A program made the translations under genes and the position numbers. The notes below the pieces were generated by a model. That model had not been told where the DNA came from. It did no database searches and was given only the letters and a program-made list of their open reading frames with translations. Below, piece after piece: positions 44,437-53,445 of a stretch of 64,000 nucleotides of DNA. Positions within the stretch are counted from its first letter, which is position 1. The number at the start of each line of letters is the position of its first letter. The stretch is taken from assembly GCF_000757905.1 (NCBI RefSeq), contig NZ_JRLH01000008.1. One strand, given 5' to 3'. The DNA is from Arsenophonus nilaparvatae. GTDB lineage: Bacteria; Pseudomonadota; Gammaproteobacteria; Enterobacterales; Enterobacteriaceae.

Positions 44437-44526
44437 TATATTATTTCATGTTCTAACTGTGAATTGATAATTTGACTCGAATAAACATAAATATACAAAA
44501 AATTGACAGTAAAAGGTAATAGTGAA

Positions 44527-45351
44527 ATGAAATTCAATCTTATTGCAACTGTATTATCTGTCACATTAGCATTGGTTACCGGGTTGGCAAAAGCAGATAA
44601 ATTGGAAAGTATCAAAAAAGCCGGTGTGATCCGTATTGCTGTTTTTGATAGTAATCCTCCCTTTGGTTTTATTGATGCTAAAACTAAAAAATTGGTGGGT
44701 TATGATATTGATATTGCAGAAGCGATTGCTAAAGATTTTGGTGTTAAATTAGTATTGCGTCCAACTAATCCAGCGAATCGAATACCGCTATTGACAGCAG
44801 GTAAAGTGGATCTGATTGGTGCTAATTTTACCATCACCAATGAACGTGCTAAACAAGTTGAGTTTTCAATTCCTGATTTTGCTACTGGGCAGAAATTTAT
44901 CGCACGTATTGGGGTATTAAAAACGGCTGATGATATTATTCCTTTGCGTATCGGTGCAGATAAAGGAACCGTGCAGGAAATTACTCTACGTGAACGCTAT
45001 CCTAATACTAAAGTAATATCTTACGATGACACCCCGCTTGCTTTTGCTGCATTACGAAATGGCAATGTACAAGCTATTACGCAAGATGATGCCAAACTGA
45101 TTGGTTTATTGGGGAACTTACCGGCAAAAATTAAAGCAGATTATGAGATCTCACCTTTTAGTCTTACACGTGAATATCAGGCATTAGCAGCAGCTAAAGG
45201 TGAAACGAATTTGATTAAAGCGGTAAATAATACTTTATTGAAATTAGAAAAAAATGGTCAGGCAGAAATAATTTATAATCGTTGGTTTGGTCCAGAAACT
45301 AAAGCAGCACTACCTCGTGGTGATTTTAAATTTGCACCATTAGAAAAGTAA
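44527..45351 (+). CDS. Amino-acid ABC transporter substrate-binding protein (family 3)
   Basis: The 274-residue precursor has a signal peptide (MKFNLIATVLSVTLALVTGL) ending in AKA before Asp. The mature protein follows the family-3 pattern: GVIRIAVFDSNPPFGFID, LVGYDIDIAEAIAKDFGVKL, NRIPLLTAGKVDLIGANFTI and IGADKGTVQE. This family binds polar or basic amino acids. The exact ligand cannot be read. The ATG at 44527 is preceded by an AAAGG-like site; an upstream start at 44503 would place residues before the signal peptide. Two permease genes follow; one is frameshifted. Confidence 0.88.
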   Translation: MKFNLIATVLSVTLALVTGLAKADKLESIKKAGVIRIAVFDSNPPFGFIDAKTKKLVGYDIDIAEAIAKDFGVKLVLRPTNPANRIPLLTAGKVDLIGANFTITNERAKQVEFSIPDFATGQKFIARIGVLKTADDIIPLRIGADKGTVQEITLRERYPNTKVISYDDTPLAFAALRNGNVQAITQDDAKLIGLLGNLPAKIKADYEISPFSLTREYQALAAAKGETNLIKAVNNTLLKLEKNGQAEIIYNRWFGPETKAALPRGDFKFAPLEK

Positions 45352-45412
45352 AAAAATATTATTTTTAATAAAAATACCTAAATGAGAGCTTCATCATAAA
45401 TAGGTTGCATAA

Positions 45413-46149
45413 ATGTTTGAACATTTTTTCTCTAGCCAGCTATTAGCCCCTGAATATCTTGATTGGATTTGGCAGGGCTTACTTATTACTATTTGGATCT
45501 CATTTTGTGCCATAGTCGCCTCAACCCTGCTAGGGTTTGTTGTCGTTGCTGCTAGAGATAGCCATACCGTATTTTTGCGTTGGTTAGCAATTAGTTATAT
45601 TTCACTATTTCGTAATACGCCATTATTAATACAGCTTTTTTTTGGTACTTTGCTGCTGGAACGATATTACCAGAATCAGTTATGCAATGGCTAAATACAC
45701 CACATCAGCTGGCTATTCTCGATATTAAGCTCGCATGGCCATCATTTGAATTTTTGGCAGGTGTGATTGGCTTAACTCTCTATTCTACGCCTTTTATTGC
45801 TGAAGAATTAAGAGCCGGTATTTATGGTGTAAAGCAAGGACAAAAATTTGCTGCATTAGCATTAGGTTTATCTGGCTGGCAAGCCATGCGTTATGTGGTT
45901 TTACCCCAAGCGCTAAAAATCGCAATGCCGCCTTTATTGGGGCAGTATATGAATATTGTAAAAAATTCTTCCCTAACTATGGCAATTGGTGTTGCGGAGC
46001 TTTCTTATGTTGCTCGTCAGATTGAAAGTCAAAGTTTACAAACCTTTACGGCGTTTGGTGTGGCGACAATTCTTTATATTGCCATTATTGCCCTGATGGA
46101 AGCTTGGGGACAATGGCGTCAGCAGCGTCTATTAATAAAGGGATATTAA
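45413..46149 (+). pseudogene. Amino-acid ABC transporter permease, frameshifted
   Basis: The first frame (45413-45694) reads an intact permease N-terminus up to SLFRNTPLLIQLFF, then goes out of frame at a run of eight T (45636-45643) and stops. The second frame (45682-46149) supplies the remainder: MQWLNTPHQLAILDIKLAWP, the EAA loop EELRAGIYGVKQGQKFAALA and GVAELSYVARQ. Adding one T restores LFFWYFAAGTILPESVMQWL across the joint, the expected HisM/GlnP-type sequence. So one base is missing in a homopolymer. The full product would be about 245 residues. It could be a true pseudogene, could be rescued by slippage on the T run, or could be a sequencing error. Confidence 0.88.
45636..45643 (+). 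repeat. T8 homopolymer at the permease frameshift
   Basis: Eight consecutive T residues occur at the exact point where the reading frame changes. Nine T would keep the frame open, so polymerase slippage by one base would produce the full protein. Confidence 0.9.
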
Positions 46150-46150
46150 C

Positions 46151-46885
46151 ATGGATTTTACAGTGATTGCTGAAAATTGGCGCTATCTGTTATTTGGTAC
46201 ATTTCCTGATGGCCCTTTAGAAGGTGCAGCACTGACTCTGTTAATAAGTTTATTAGCAGGAAATATCTCTATTTTTCTCGGTATTGCTGGTGGAATTGCA
46301 TTGGCGATGTTAAATGGTTGGTGGGCAAATTTACTGGCAGCTGTGTTAGGTTTTTTTCGGGCTATACCTGTCATCATGTTAATTTTCTGGAGTTACTTTT
46401 TATTACCTGTTTTACTAGGTACGGATATTCCTGAATTGACGACCGTAATTTGTGCTTTAGCTTTGATCACATCAGCTTATTTAGCCCATGGAGTAAAAGC
46501 AGGTATTTTGGCTATAGGTCAAGGGCAATGGCAAGCGGGGATGTCGCTAGGTTTTACCCGTTGGGCGGTATTGTGGAATATTATATTGCCGCAAGCGTTA
46601 CGGATGATGATCCCCTCTTTTATTAATCAGTGGATTGCATTAATTAAAGATACTTCATTGGCTTATATTGTGGGAGTGGCAGAATTATCATTTTTAGCCA
46701 CTCAAATAAATAATCGAGAAATGATTTATCCAATGGAAATTTTGCTATTTGTTGCTTTAATCTATTTCATTATGTGTTTTTCACTTGAGCTGATAGCAAA
46801 TCAAATCTTACGTCGTTTAGAAAAAAATCGGTCGTCACAGGCTCTATTATCAGGCAAGCAACCAAATCAGTTGGTTTGTTTCTAG
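46151..46885 (+). CDS. Amino-acid ABC transporter permease
   Basis: The 244-residue membrane protein has about five or six helices and the EAA loop in HGVKAGILAIGQGQWQAGMS followed by LGFTRWAVLWNIILPQALRM; IKDTSLAYIVGVAELSFLAT is typical of the HisMQ/GlnP family. It begins one base after the stop of the frameshifted permease and would form the second membrane subunit. No ATPase gene follows; the next gene is a purine permease 249 bp on. The frame is intact. Confidence 0.9.
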   Translation: MDFTVIAENWRYLLFGTFPDGPLEGAALTLLISLLAGNISIFLGIAGGIALAMLNGWWANLLAAVLGFFRAIPVIMLIFWSYFLLPVLLGTDIPELTTVICALALITSAYLAHGVKAGILAIGQGQWQAGMSLGFTRWAVLWNIILPQALRMMIPSFINQWIALIKDTSLAYIVGVAELSFLATQINNREMIYPMEILLFVALIYFIMCFSLELIANQILRRLEKNRSSQALLSGKQPNQLVCF

Positions 46886-47134
46886 TGTCCGTTATTCTTT
46901 CTAGTGCCTTTTAGAGGTAAGTGAAAGATTGGTGACATGAGTGGTTGATTCGCTGGTATTTATATCACTCTCTTTTTGATTCCACAAAGCCTTATTTCAA
47001 CGTAATGACTGTGTTGAATATTCATTCGCATAATTATGTTAGATATTGTTTTCCTTTTTCTGTTTTATAATTAACTATTTGGATTAATTTTATTGTAGGA
47101 TAGAGCAAAAAAACTTTTTTATTAGGCTAAATAT

Positions 47135-48463
47135 ATGAACAAAACAGATCCGATCAGACGACAGAGTTTGCTTCAGCGCATGTTTAAATTACATGAACAT
47201 GGCACGACAGTTCGAACAGAAATCATTGCCGGATTGACGACGTTTTTGACAATGGTTTATATCGTTTTTGTTAACCCACAAATTCTATCAATGGCGGGAA
47301 TGGATATTAAAGCTGTTTTTGTCACTACCTGCCTGGTTGCAGCGTTAGGTAGTATTATGATGGGGCTCGTCGCCAATTTACCGGTTGCTGTTGCTCCTGC
47401 GATGGGATTAAATGCCTTTTTTGCTTTTGTCGTTGTTGGTGCTATGGTCTATTCCTGGCAAGTGGCGATGGGAGCAATTTTCTGGGGAGCAGTTGGTTTA
47501 TTTCTTTTAACACTTTTTCATATTCGCTACTGGATCATTGCGCATATCCCTTTAAGCTTACGGGTTGGTATTACCAGTGGTATTGGTTTATTTATTGCCA
47601 TGATGGGATTGAAAAATGCTGGCATAATTGTTGCTAATCCAGATACCTTGGTGGCGATTGGTAATTTTTCTCAATCGAATGTGTTATTGGGGATCTTGGG
47701 ATTTTTTATCATTGTCGTGTTAGCGGCGCGCAATATTCATGCTGCGGTGCTTGTTTCTATTGTGATCACCACGCTGATTGGGATGATTATTGGTGATGTC
47801 CAATATAATGGTGTTTTTGCGCTACCACCTAGCATCATGACGGTTGTTGGACATGTTGATATGATTGGCTCATTAGATATTGGTTTGTCTGGCATTATTT
47901 TCTCTTTCATGCTGATTAACCTGTTTGATTCTTCAGGAACCTTAATTGGTGTTACCGATAAAGCGGGTTTGGCTGATAAGACAGGTAAATTTCCGCAGAT
48001 GAAACAGGCGCTTTATGTTGATAGTTTAAGTTCGGTCGCAGGCAGTGCAATGGGAACATCTTCAGTAACTGCCTATATTGAAAGTAGTTCTGGGGTTGCG
48101 ATAGGTGGACGTACTGGATTAACCGCAATTGTGGTTGGCGCGCTATTTTTATTAACAATTTTTATTTCACCGCTAGCTAGTATGGTACCCGCCTATGCAA
48201 CAGCTGGTGCACTGATCTATGTTGGTGTCTTAATGACATCGAGTCTAACACGTGTTGCGTGGCATGATTTAACCGAGTCAGTACCCGCTTTTATCACAGC
48301 GGTTATGATGCCTTTTAGTTTTTCCATCACTGAAGGTATCGCGTTAGGTTTTATTGCTTACTGTGTCATGAAAATAGGAACAGGACGGTGGCGTGAAATT
48401 GGTTTGGCAGTCGTTATTGTTTCGCTGTTATTTATTGCAAAAATTATTTTGGTTGATGTGTAA
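47135..48463 (+). CDS. NCS2 family purine (probably adenine) permease
   Basis: The 442-residue protein is an AzgA-type NCS2 permease with about 12 to 14 membrane segments. It shows EIIAGLTTFLTMVYIVFVNP, AVAPAMGLNAFFAFVVVG, SFMLINLFDSSGTLIGVTDK and MGTSSVTAYIESSSGVAIGG, which line the substrate site. The sequence is close to the E. coli adenine permeases AdeP and AdeQ. It imports adenine or related bases by proton symport. It stands alone, between the damaged ABC operon and yihI. Confidence 0.9.
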   Translation: MNKTDPIRRQSLLQRMFKLHEHGTTVRTEIIAGLTTFLTMVYIVFVNPQILSMAGMDIKAVFVTTCLVAALGSIMMGLVANLPVAVAPAMGLNAFFAFVVVGAMVYSWQVAMGAIFWGAVGLFLLTLFHIRYWIIAHIPLSLRVGITSGIGLFIAMMGLKNAGIIVANPDTLVAIGNFSQSNVLLGILGFFIIVVLAARNIHAAVLVSIVITTLIGMIIGDVQYNGVFALPPSIMTVVGHVDMIGSLDIGLSGIIFSFMLINLFDSSGTLIGVTDKAGLADKTGKFPQMKQALYVDSLSSVAGSAMGTSSVTAYIESSSGVAIGGRTGLTAIVVGALFLLTIFISPLASMVPAYATAGALIYVGVLMTSSLTRVAWHDLTESVPAFITAVMMPFSFSITEGIALGFIAYCVMKIGTGRWREIGLAVVIVSLLFIAKIILVDV

Positions 48464-48626
48464 TAGTATTGATAAATAACTGAATAATTTATTTACATTA
48501 CTTCGATAATTATTATATTGAAGTTTTTATTTATTCTAATTTTACCGTATCTAGTATAAGTCATCCACATATCATATTATTGTGTTAAATATAGAATTGA
48601 AAATCAGCAATGAGAGAAAACCCGTT

Positions 48627-49130
48627 ATGTCGGAGCATAAGAAAAAAGCAGCTAATAAGATGAAAAAAAATCGTGAATCGCTAAATTTAGCCAGTCGTGA
48701 ACGAAAAAAACAGAAAAAAAAGCGCGGCCATATAGCAGGTAGTCGTTATCAAGAAAGATCTAATGCACAAAATAACAATTATCCATCAATGGAGAAAGAT
48801 CCGCGCATTGGTAGTAAGAAACCGATCCCTCTACTCATTGATGCTAAAGAAGAAAAAGCCTTAAATACCAACAAGCAAAAAATAAACAAGGTAGAAAAAT
48901 CAATATTATCACCCGCAGAAGAGTTGGTATTATTGGAAAATGATGAACGTCTGGCCGCGTTATTAACTGATCTTGAAGAAGGTAAAAAATTGGCCAAAGA
49001 TGAAATGACTTATGTTGATAGTAAATTGGATCGCATTGATACTTTACTAAAAATAGTTGGTATTGAGCTTGATGACGAAGAAGATGATGATAAACCAGAT
49101 GATATTATGCGGCTTTTAAAAGGGAAGTAA
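48627..49130 (+). CDS. yihI: Der GTPase-activating protein YihI
   Basis: YihI stimulates the GTPase Der and so affects 50S ribosome assembly. The 167-residue product has a very basic N-terminus (MSEHKKKAANKMKKNRESLN; RERKKQKKKRGHIAGSRYQE), the block KDPRIGSKKPIPL, the helical part AEELVLLENDERLAALLTDL, and an acidic C-terminus DDEEDDDKPDDIMRLLKGK. The ATG at 48627 gives the E. coli length (169); an upstream ATG at 48582 is less likely. In E. coli yihI also lies next to hemN. Confidence 0.93.
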   Translation: MSEHKKKAANKMKKNRESLNLASRERKKQKKKRGHIAGSRYQERSNAQNNNYPSMEKDPRIGSKKPIPLLIDAKEEKALNTNKQKINKVEKSILSPAEELVLLENDERLAALLTDLEEGKKLAKDEMTYVDSKLDRIDTLLKIVGIELDDEEDDDKPDDIMRLLKGK

Positions 49131-49400
49131 GCATTGTTTGTTTCATAACTATTTAATAGTAAAAATGGGTGTTACTGCCTAATAAAATAGTAATATTTAT
49201 TACTGATTAATCACAAATAATTTATTAATAATTATCTTTGATTATCAATATTACTGATCTTAAATAGTTTGATTAATTGGATGATTATTCCATTTACATC
49301 ATCTTATGATAATCTCTCATCAGTTAAGATAGTGGCAGCAAATACAGTAATGTGAGTCTGGCTATAAGATAGCAGATAGTTATTATTGAAGGATAAAAAT

Positions 49401-50774
49401 ATGTCAGAGCAGGGTATTATTTGGGATCTTTCCCTCATTCAAAAATATAACTATGCTGGGCCCAGATATACATCTTATCCTACTGCGTTAGAATTTAATC
49501 AACACTACAGTGATAGTGATTTTGCTATTGCTGCCAGTCGCTATCCTGACAGACCGCTGTCTCTTTATGTACACATTCCGTTTTGTCATAAACTGTGCTA
49601 TTTCTGTGGCTGTAATAAGTTGGTGACTCGTCATAAACATAAAGTAGATAACTATCTGCTGATTTTAGCAAAAGAGATCATAGAACAAGCGAAATTATTT
49701 ACTAATCGTACTGTTACCCAAATGCACTGGGGCGGTGGGACACCAACCTATTTGAGTAAATCCCAGATCAGCCAACTATTGGCAATGTTGAAATCGCATT
49801 TTCATTTTGCCACCGATGCCGAAATATCAATTGAAATTGATCCGCGAGAAATAGAATTGGATATTATTGATCACTTGCGCTACGAGGGTTTTAACCGCTT
49901 GAGTATGGGCGTACAGGATTTTAATAAACAAGTACAGCATTTAGTTAACCGCCAGCAGGATGAAGATTTTATTTTCGCTTTGATTCAACGAGCCAGAGAC
50001 ACGGGGTTTATTTCTACCAGTATCGATTTGATTTATGGTTTACCGAAACAGACAGCGGAAACGTTTGCTTTTACTTTAGAGCGAGTATTAGCCCTTTCGC
50101 CTGATCGTTTAAGTGTGTTTAATTATGCCCATTTACCGGCTCTCTTTGCTGCACAACGCAAAATAAAACCGCAAGATTTACCGACAGCGGAACAAAAACT
50201 GGCTATTTTGCAGCAAACGATTTTCACCTTAACACAAAATGGTTATCAATTTATTGGTATGGATCATTTTGCTAAACCTAACGACGAACTGGCTATTGCA
50301 CAACGTAATGGGGTTTTACATCGTAATTTTCAGGGCTATACCACTCAGCAAAACTGTGATCTACTCGGACTTGGCGTGTCAGCAATTAGCATGTTAGGCG
50401 ATCATTATGCACAAAATCAAAAAGATTTAAGCACCTACTATCAGGCCATTGAAAATCATCAACATGCATTGTGGAAAGGTTTATCTTTGACACAGGATGA
50501 CTGTATTCGACGTGATGTCATCAAAACTTTGATCTGCAATTTTCATTTAGATTATGGTCAAATTGAAGATTGCTATCAGATTGATTTTAAAAATTATTTT
50601 TCTGCAGATTTACAGTTATTACAACCGATGATAGCAGATGGTTTGGTGATTGTTGGTCAAAGACAGCTACAAATTACCCCTAAAGGCCGATTATTAATTC
50701 GTAATATATGTATGTGTTTTGATATTTATTTGCGCAACAAAATGCGTCAATGTCAATTTTCACGTGTGATTTAG
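49401..50774 (+). CDS. hemN: Oxygen-independent coproporphyrinogen III oxidase
   Basis: This radical-SAM enzyme converts coproporphyrinogen III to protoporphyrinogen IX without oxygen. The cluster motif is in HIPFCHKLCYFCGCNK, the SAM site in HWGGGTPTYL, and the substrate region in AGPRYTSYPTALEF; the C-terminus ends MCFDIYLRNKMRQCQFSRVI. The ATG at 49401 has AAGGA upstream and gives 457 residues as in E. coli; the TTG at 49386 is rejected. It is convergent with glnG. Confidence 0.98.
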   Translation: MSEQGIIWDLSLIQKYNYAGPRYTSYPTALEFNQHYSDSDFAIAASRYPDRPLSLYVHIPFCHKLCYFCGCNKLVTRHKHKVDNYLLILAKEIIEQAKLFTNRTVTQMHWGGGTPTYLSKSQISQLLAMLKSHFHFATDAEISIEIDPREIELDIIDHLRYEGFNRLSMGVQDFNKQVQHLVNRQQDEDFIFALIQRARDTGFISTSIDLIYGLPKQTAETFAFTLERVLALSPDRLSVFNYAHLPALFAAQRKIKPQDLPTAEQKLAILQQTIFTLTQNGYQFIGMDHFAKPNDELAIAQRNGVLHRNFQGYTTQQNCDLLGLGVSAISMLGDHYAQNQKDLSTYYQAIENHQHALWKGLSLTQDDCIRRDVIKTLICNFHLDYGQIEDCYQIDFKNYFSADLQLLQPMIADGLVIVGQRQLQITPKGRLLIRNICMCFDIYLRNKMRQCQFSRVI

Positions 50775-50794
50775 TTGGTTACAGAGAATAGTCT

Positions 50795-50817
50795 AGCTGT
50801 ACACTTCAGCTCTTTTT
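50795..50817 (+). terminator. Weak terminator after hemN
   Basis: AGCTG (50795-50799) and CAGCT (50807-50811) form a short stem with a 7-nt loop followed by CTTTTTT. Confidence 0.4.
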
Positions 50818-50819
50818 TA

Positions 50820-52247
50820 CTACTCGATACCAAATTCTTTCAATTTACGAGTAATAGTATTTCTCCCCCAGCCGAGTAAGCGAGCGGCTTCTTGTTTGTG
50901 GCCTTTGGTATGGATTAAAGCGCATGCAAGCATTGTTCGTTCAATCTGCGGTAAAACTTCCTGTAGTAAATTCTGTTTATTATTTTCGAGTTCGGTTTTT
51001 GTCCAATTGGCAAGTGGATCAAGCCATATTTCGTTATTTGCCGCAGGTTTCTTTTTAGGCGAATAGAGAAATTGTTGATTTTGTTGCAAATCGCTTGGCA
51101 GATCTTGCGGCAATATTACTTGACTGGAAGACATAACTGTAAGCCAACGACAGACGTTTTCTAACTGGCGTACATTACCCGTCCAAGGTAAAGACATTAA
51201 GATAGTTTCTGTCTGTGGTGCCAAAATTTTGCTCTCGACGCCAAGTTCTTGTGCTGTTTGGCGTAAAAAATGGCTGGCCAAATGTGGAATATCTGCAGTC
51301 CGTTCACGCAATGGTGGAAGCGGAATGCGGATCACATTGAGGCGATGAAAGAGATCTTCTCTAAATTTTCCTTCTTGTACTAGTTGCTCAAGGCATTGAT
51401 GGGTTGCGGCAATAATACGGACATCAACTTTAATCGGTGTATAACCACCAACCCGATAAAACTGGCCTTCAGCCAATACGCGTAAAAGGCGAGTTTGAAT
51501 ATCAAGTGGCATGTCACCAATTTCATCGAGGAAAAGTGAACCACCATGCGCTTGCTCGAAGCGCCCTTGCCTGACCTGACTGGCGCCAGTAAAAGCGCCT
51601 TTTTCATGGCCAAATAACTCAGATTCAATCAGATCTTTAGGGATAGCTGCCATATTTAACGCAATAAAAGGCCCTGCTGCTTTAGGACTATGGCGATGAA
51701 GTGCATCCGCAATTAACTCTTTACCAGTGCCTGACTCACCATTAATAAGTACACTAATCGAGGAGCGGGATAAGCGACCGATAATTCGATAAACTTCCTG
51801 CATGGCTGGTGCTTCACCAATAATCTTGGTGACAGGAGCGGTCGGAAAAGAATTTGATCCACTACTCGATTGTTGATTGCGATAATAATTAAGTGCGCGT
51901 TCAACCAACGATATCGTTTCGTCAATATCAAAAGGTTTTGGCAAATAATCAAAAGCACCTTGTTGATAGGCATTAACTGCGGTATTGAGATCTGAATGGG
52001 CAGTCATAATAATAATCGGTAATTTAGGATGACTTTGTTTAAGTCTTGTCAGTAATGATAATCCATCGTTTTCTGGCATATGGATATCAGAGATTAAAAC
52101 ATCTGGACAGGTTTTCTCTAATGCAGCCAGTACACTTTGAATATCTTCAAAACTGCGACATTCCATGTTGGCATTATTTAACGCTCGTTCTAAAACCCAA
52201 CGAATGGCATTATCATCATCAACGATCCACACCGTACCTTTTTGCAT
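50820..52247 (-). CDS. glnG: Nitrogen regulation response regulator NtrC
   Basis: NtrC activates sigma-54 promoters when nitrogen is short. The 475-residue protein has a receiver domain with the phosphorylated Asp54 in VLISDIHMPENDG, an AAA+ domain with GESGTGKELIADAL (Walker A), the sigma-54 contact loop GAFTGA, LFLDEIGDMPLDIQTRLLRV (Walker B), and a C-terminal Fis-type helix-turn-helix GHKQEAARLLGWGRNTITRK. All functional motifs are present. It lies 9 bp after glnL. Confidence 0.98.
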   Translation of the reverse strand: MQKGTVWIVDDDNAIRWVLERALNNANMECRSFEDIQSVLAALEKTCPDVLISDIHMPENDGLSLLTRLKQSHPKLPIIIMTAHSDLNTAVNAYQQGAFDYLPKPFDIDETISLVERALNYYRNQQSSSGSNSFPTAPVTKIIGEAPAMQEVYRIIGRLSRSSISVLINGESGTGKELIADALHRHSPKAAGPFIALNMAAIPKDLIESELFGHEKGAFTGASQVRQGRFEQAHGGSLFLDEIGDMPLDIQTRLLRVLAEGQFYRVGGYTPIKVDVRIIAATHQCLEQLVQEGKFREDLFHRLNVIRIPLPPLRERTADIPHLASHFLRQTAQELGVESKILAPQTETILMSLPWTGNVRQLENVCRWLTVMSSSQVILPQDLPSDLQQNQQFLYSPKKKPAANNEIWLDPLANWTKTELENNKQNLLQEVLPQIERTMLACALIHTKGHKQEAARLLGWGRNTITRKLKEFGIE

Positions 52248-52256
52248 ATCAGTTAC

Positions 52257-53297
52257 CTAATTCTTAATAGGAAGATAAATCGAAAATTGTGTATGGCCAG
52301 GCCAACTGGAAAATTCGATCCTGCCAGCATGCTGATCAATAATATTTTGTGCAATTGAGAGTCCTAAACCATTGCCACCTTTACGATGACTGACCCTTGG
52401 ATAAAACAGCGTATCTTGTATCTGTGACGGGATGCCTGGACCATTATCTGCAATATCGATCCGGGCAGCAAGTCGATACGTTTTTCCATGTAATGTCACT
52501 CGAAATGCGGTGCGAGTCCGTATAATCAAGGTTCCACCGTTTTCTTCCATTGCTTGTATCGCGTTTTGGCTTAAATTGAGTAATACCTGTTCAATTTGTT
52601 CCGGATAGTGTGCAAACTCAGGTAAACTGGGATCATAGTCTTTTATTAGTTTAATATTTTCCGGTAGTGTCAGTGATATTAAATGGAAAGTACGCTCAAC
52701 AACTTGATGAATATTCTGTTTTGTTTTTGCGCCAGGATGTTGGGGGCCAAGTAGACGATCAACTAAATTACGCAAGCGATCGGCTTGCTCAATAATAACT
52801 TGGGTATATTCCAACTGATTAGAATTAGAAAGGGTTTTGGCTAACAGCTGAGCTGCTCCACGTAAACCACCTAATGGATTTTTTATCTCATGAGCTAAAG
52901 TACGGATTAATTCACGTGATGCGCTTTGTAATGATTGTTCTTGATCTAAACGGCGATGGTGATTGACTGGCGAAAATTCTAGCAAAATAAAGCATGGTGA
53001 AATGGGCTGCGCACTGATAGTCACGATATAAGAGTGATTATTAATAACCAGAGTAACGTCATTATCGGTAAAGCTTAGATTTTTTTTTATTTTTTTTTGC
53101 ATTAAATTCATATTAAGCGAACAATAATCAAACAGTACTGGTAGCGGTGTACCTAGTAATTTTCTTGGGCTAGCTAAAAAAAATTGGCAGCTAGCATGAT
53201 TAGCGTAATGGATAATGAGTTCATTATCGAGTAATAGAATATTATGCAATAAACAATCTAAAATATGATCGCCAATTGGTAAATTATCAATTTTCAC
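52257..53297 (-). CDS. glnL: Nitrogen regulation histidine kinase NtrB
   Basis: NtrB phosphorylates or dephosphorylates NtrC under control of the PII protein. The 346-residue soluble protein has an N-terminal PAS domain, the H-box RTLAHEIKNPLGGLRGAAQL, the N-box QVLLNLSQNAIQAM, and GNGLGLSIAQNIIDQHAGRI. No membrane segment is present, as expected. It lies between glnA and glnG in the same direction, 149 bp after glnA, with the glnA terminator between. Confidence 0.97.
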   Translation of the reverse strand: MKIDNLPIGDHILDCLLHNILLLDNELIIHYANHASCQFFLASPRKLLGTPLPVLFDYCSLNMNLMQKKIKKNLSFTDNDVTLVINNHSYIVTISAQPISPCFILLEFSPVNHHRRLDQEQSLQSASRELIRTLAHEIKNPLGGLRGAAQLLAKTLSNSNQLEYTQVIIEQADRLRNLVDRLLGPQHPGAKTKQNIHQVVERTFHLISLTLPENIKLIKDYDPSLPEFAHYPEQIEQVLLNLSQNAIQAMEENGGTLIIRTRTAFRVTLHGKTYRLAARIDIADNGPGIPSQIQDTLFYPRVSHRKGGNGLGLSIAQNIIDQHAGRIEFSSWPGHTQFSIYLPIKN

Positions 53298-53382
53298 TTG
53301 GTCTTACTCCTGCACCTTTTTAGTGCATATTAACATATTTGAGTATAAACCAAGAGTTTTTGTTCAATTTTCATGCAAAAAA

Positions 53383-53402
53383 ACCTCATCAAAAGATGAG
53401 GT
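53383..53402 (-). terminator. Rho-independent terminator of glnA
   Basis: On the minus strand ACCTCATC (53402-53395) pairs with GATGAGGT (53390-53383) around TTTT, followed by seven T residues when the last stem T is counted. Read-through would feed glnL and glnG. Confidence 0.9.
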
Positions 53403-53445
53403 AAATATTACAATACAACAAAAATACTCAGCGGAGAATGGCTTA

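Noticed and set aside
49230..49260. TTGATTATCAA as an FNR site for hemN
   Set aside because: The half-sites TTGAT and ATCAA overlap instead of being four bases apart, so it does not fit the FNR consensus.
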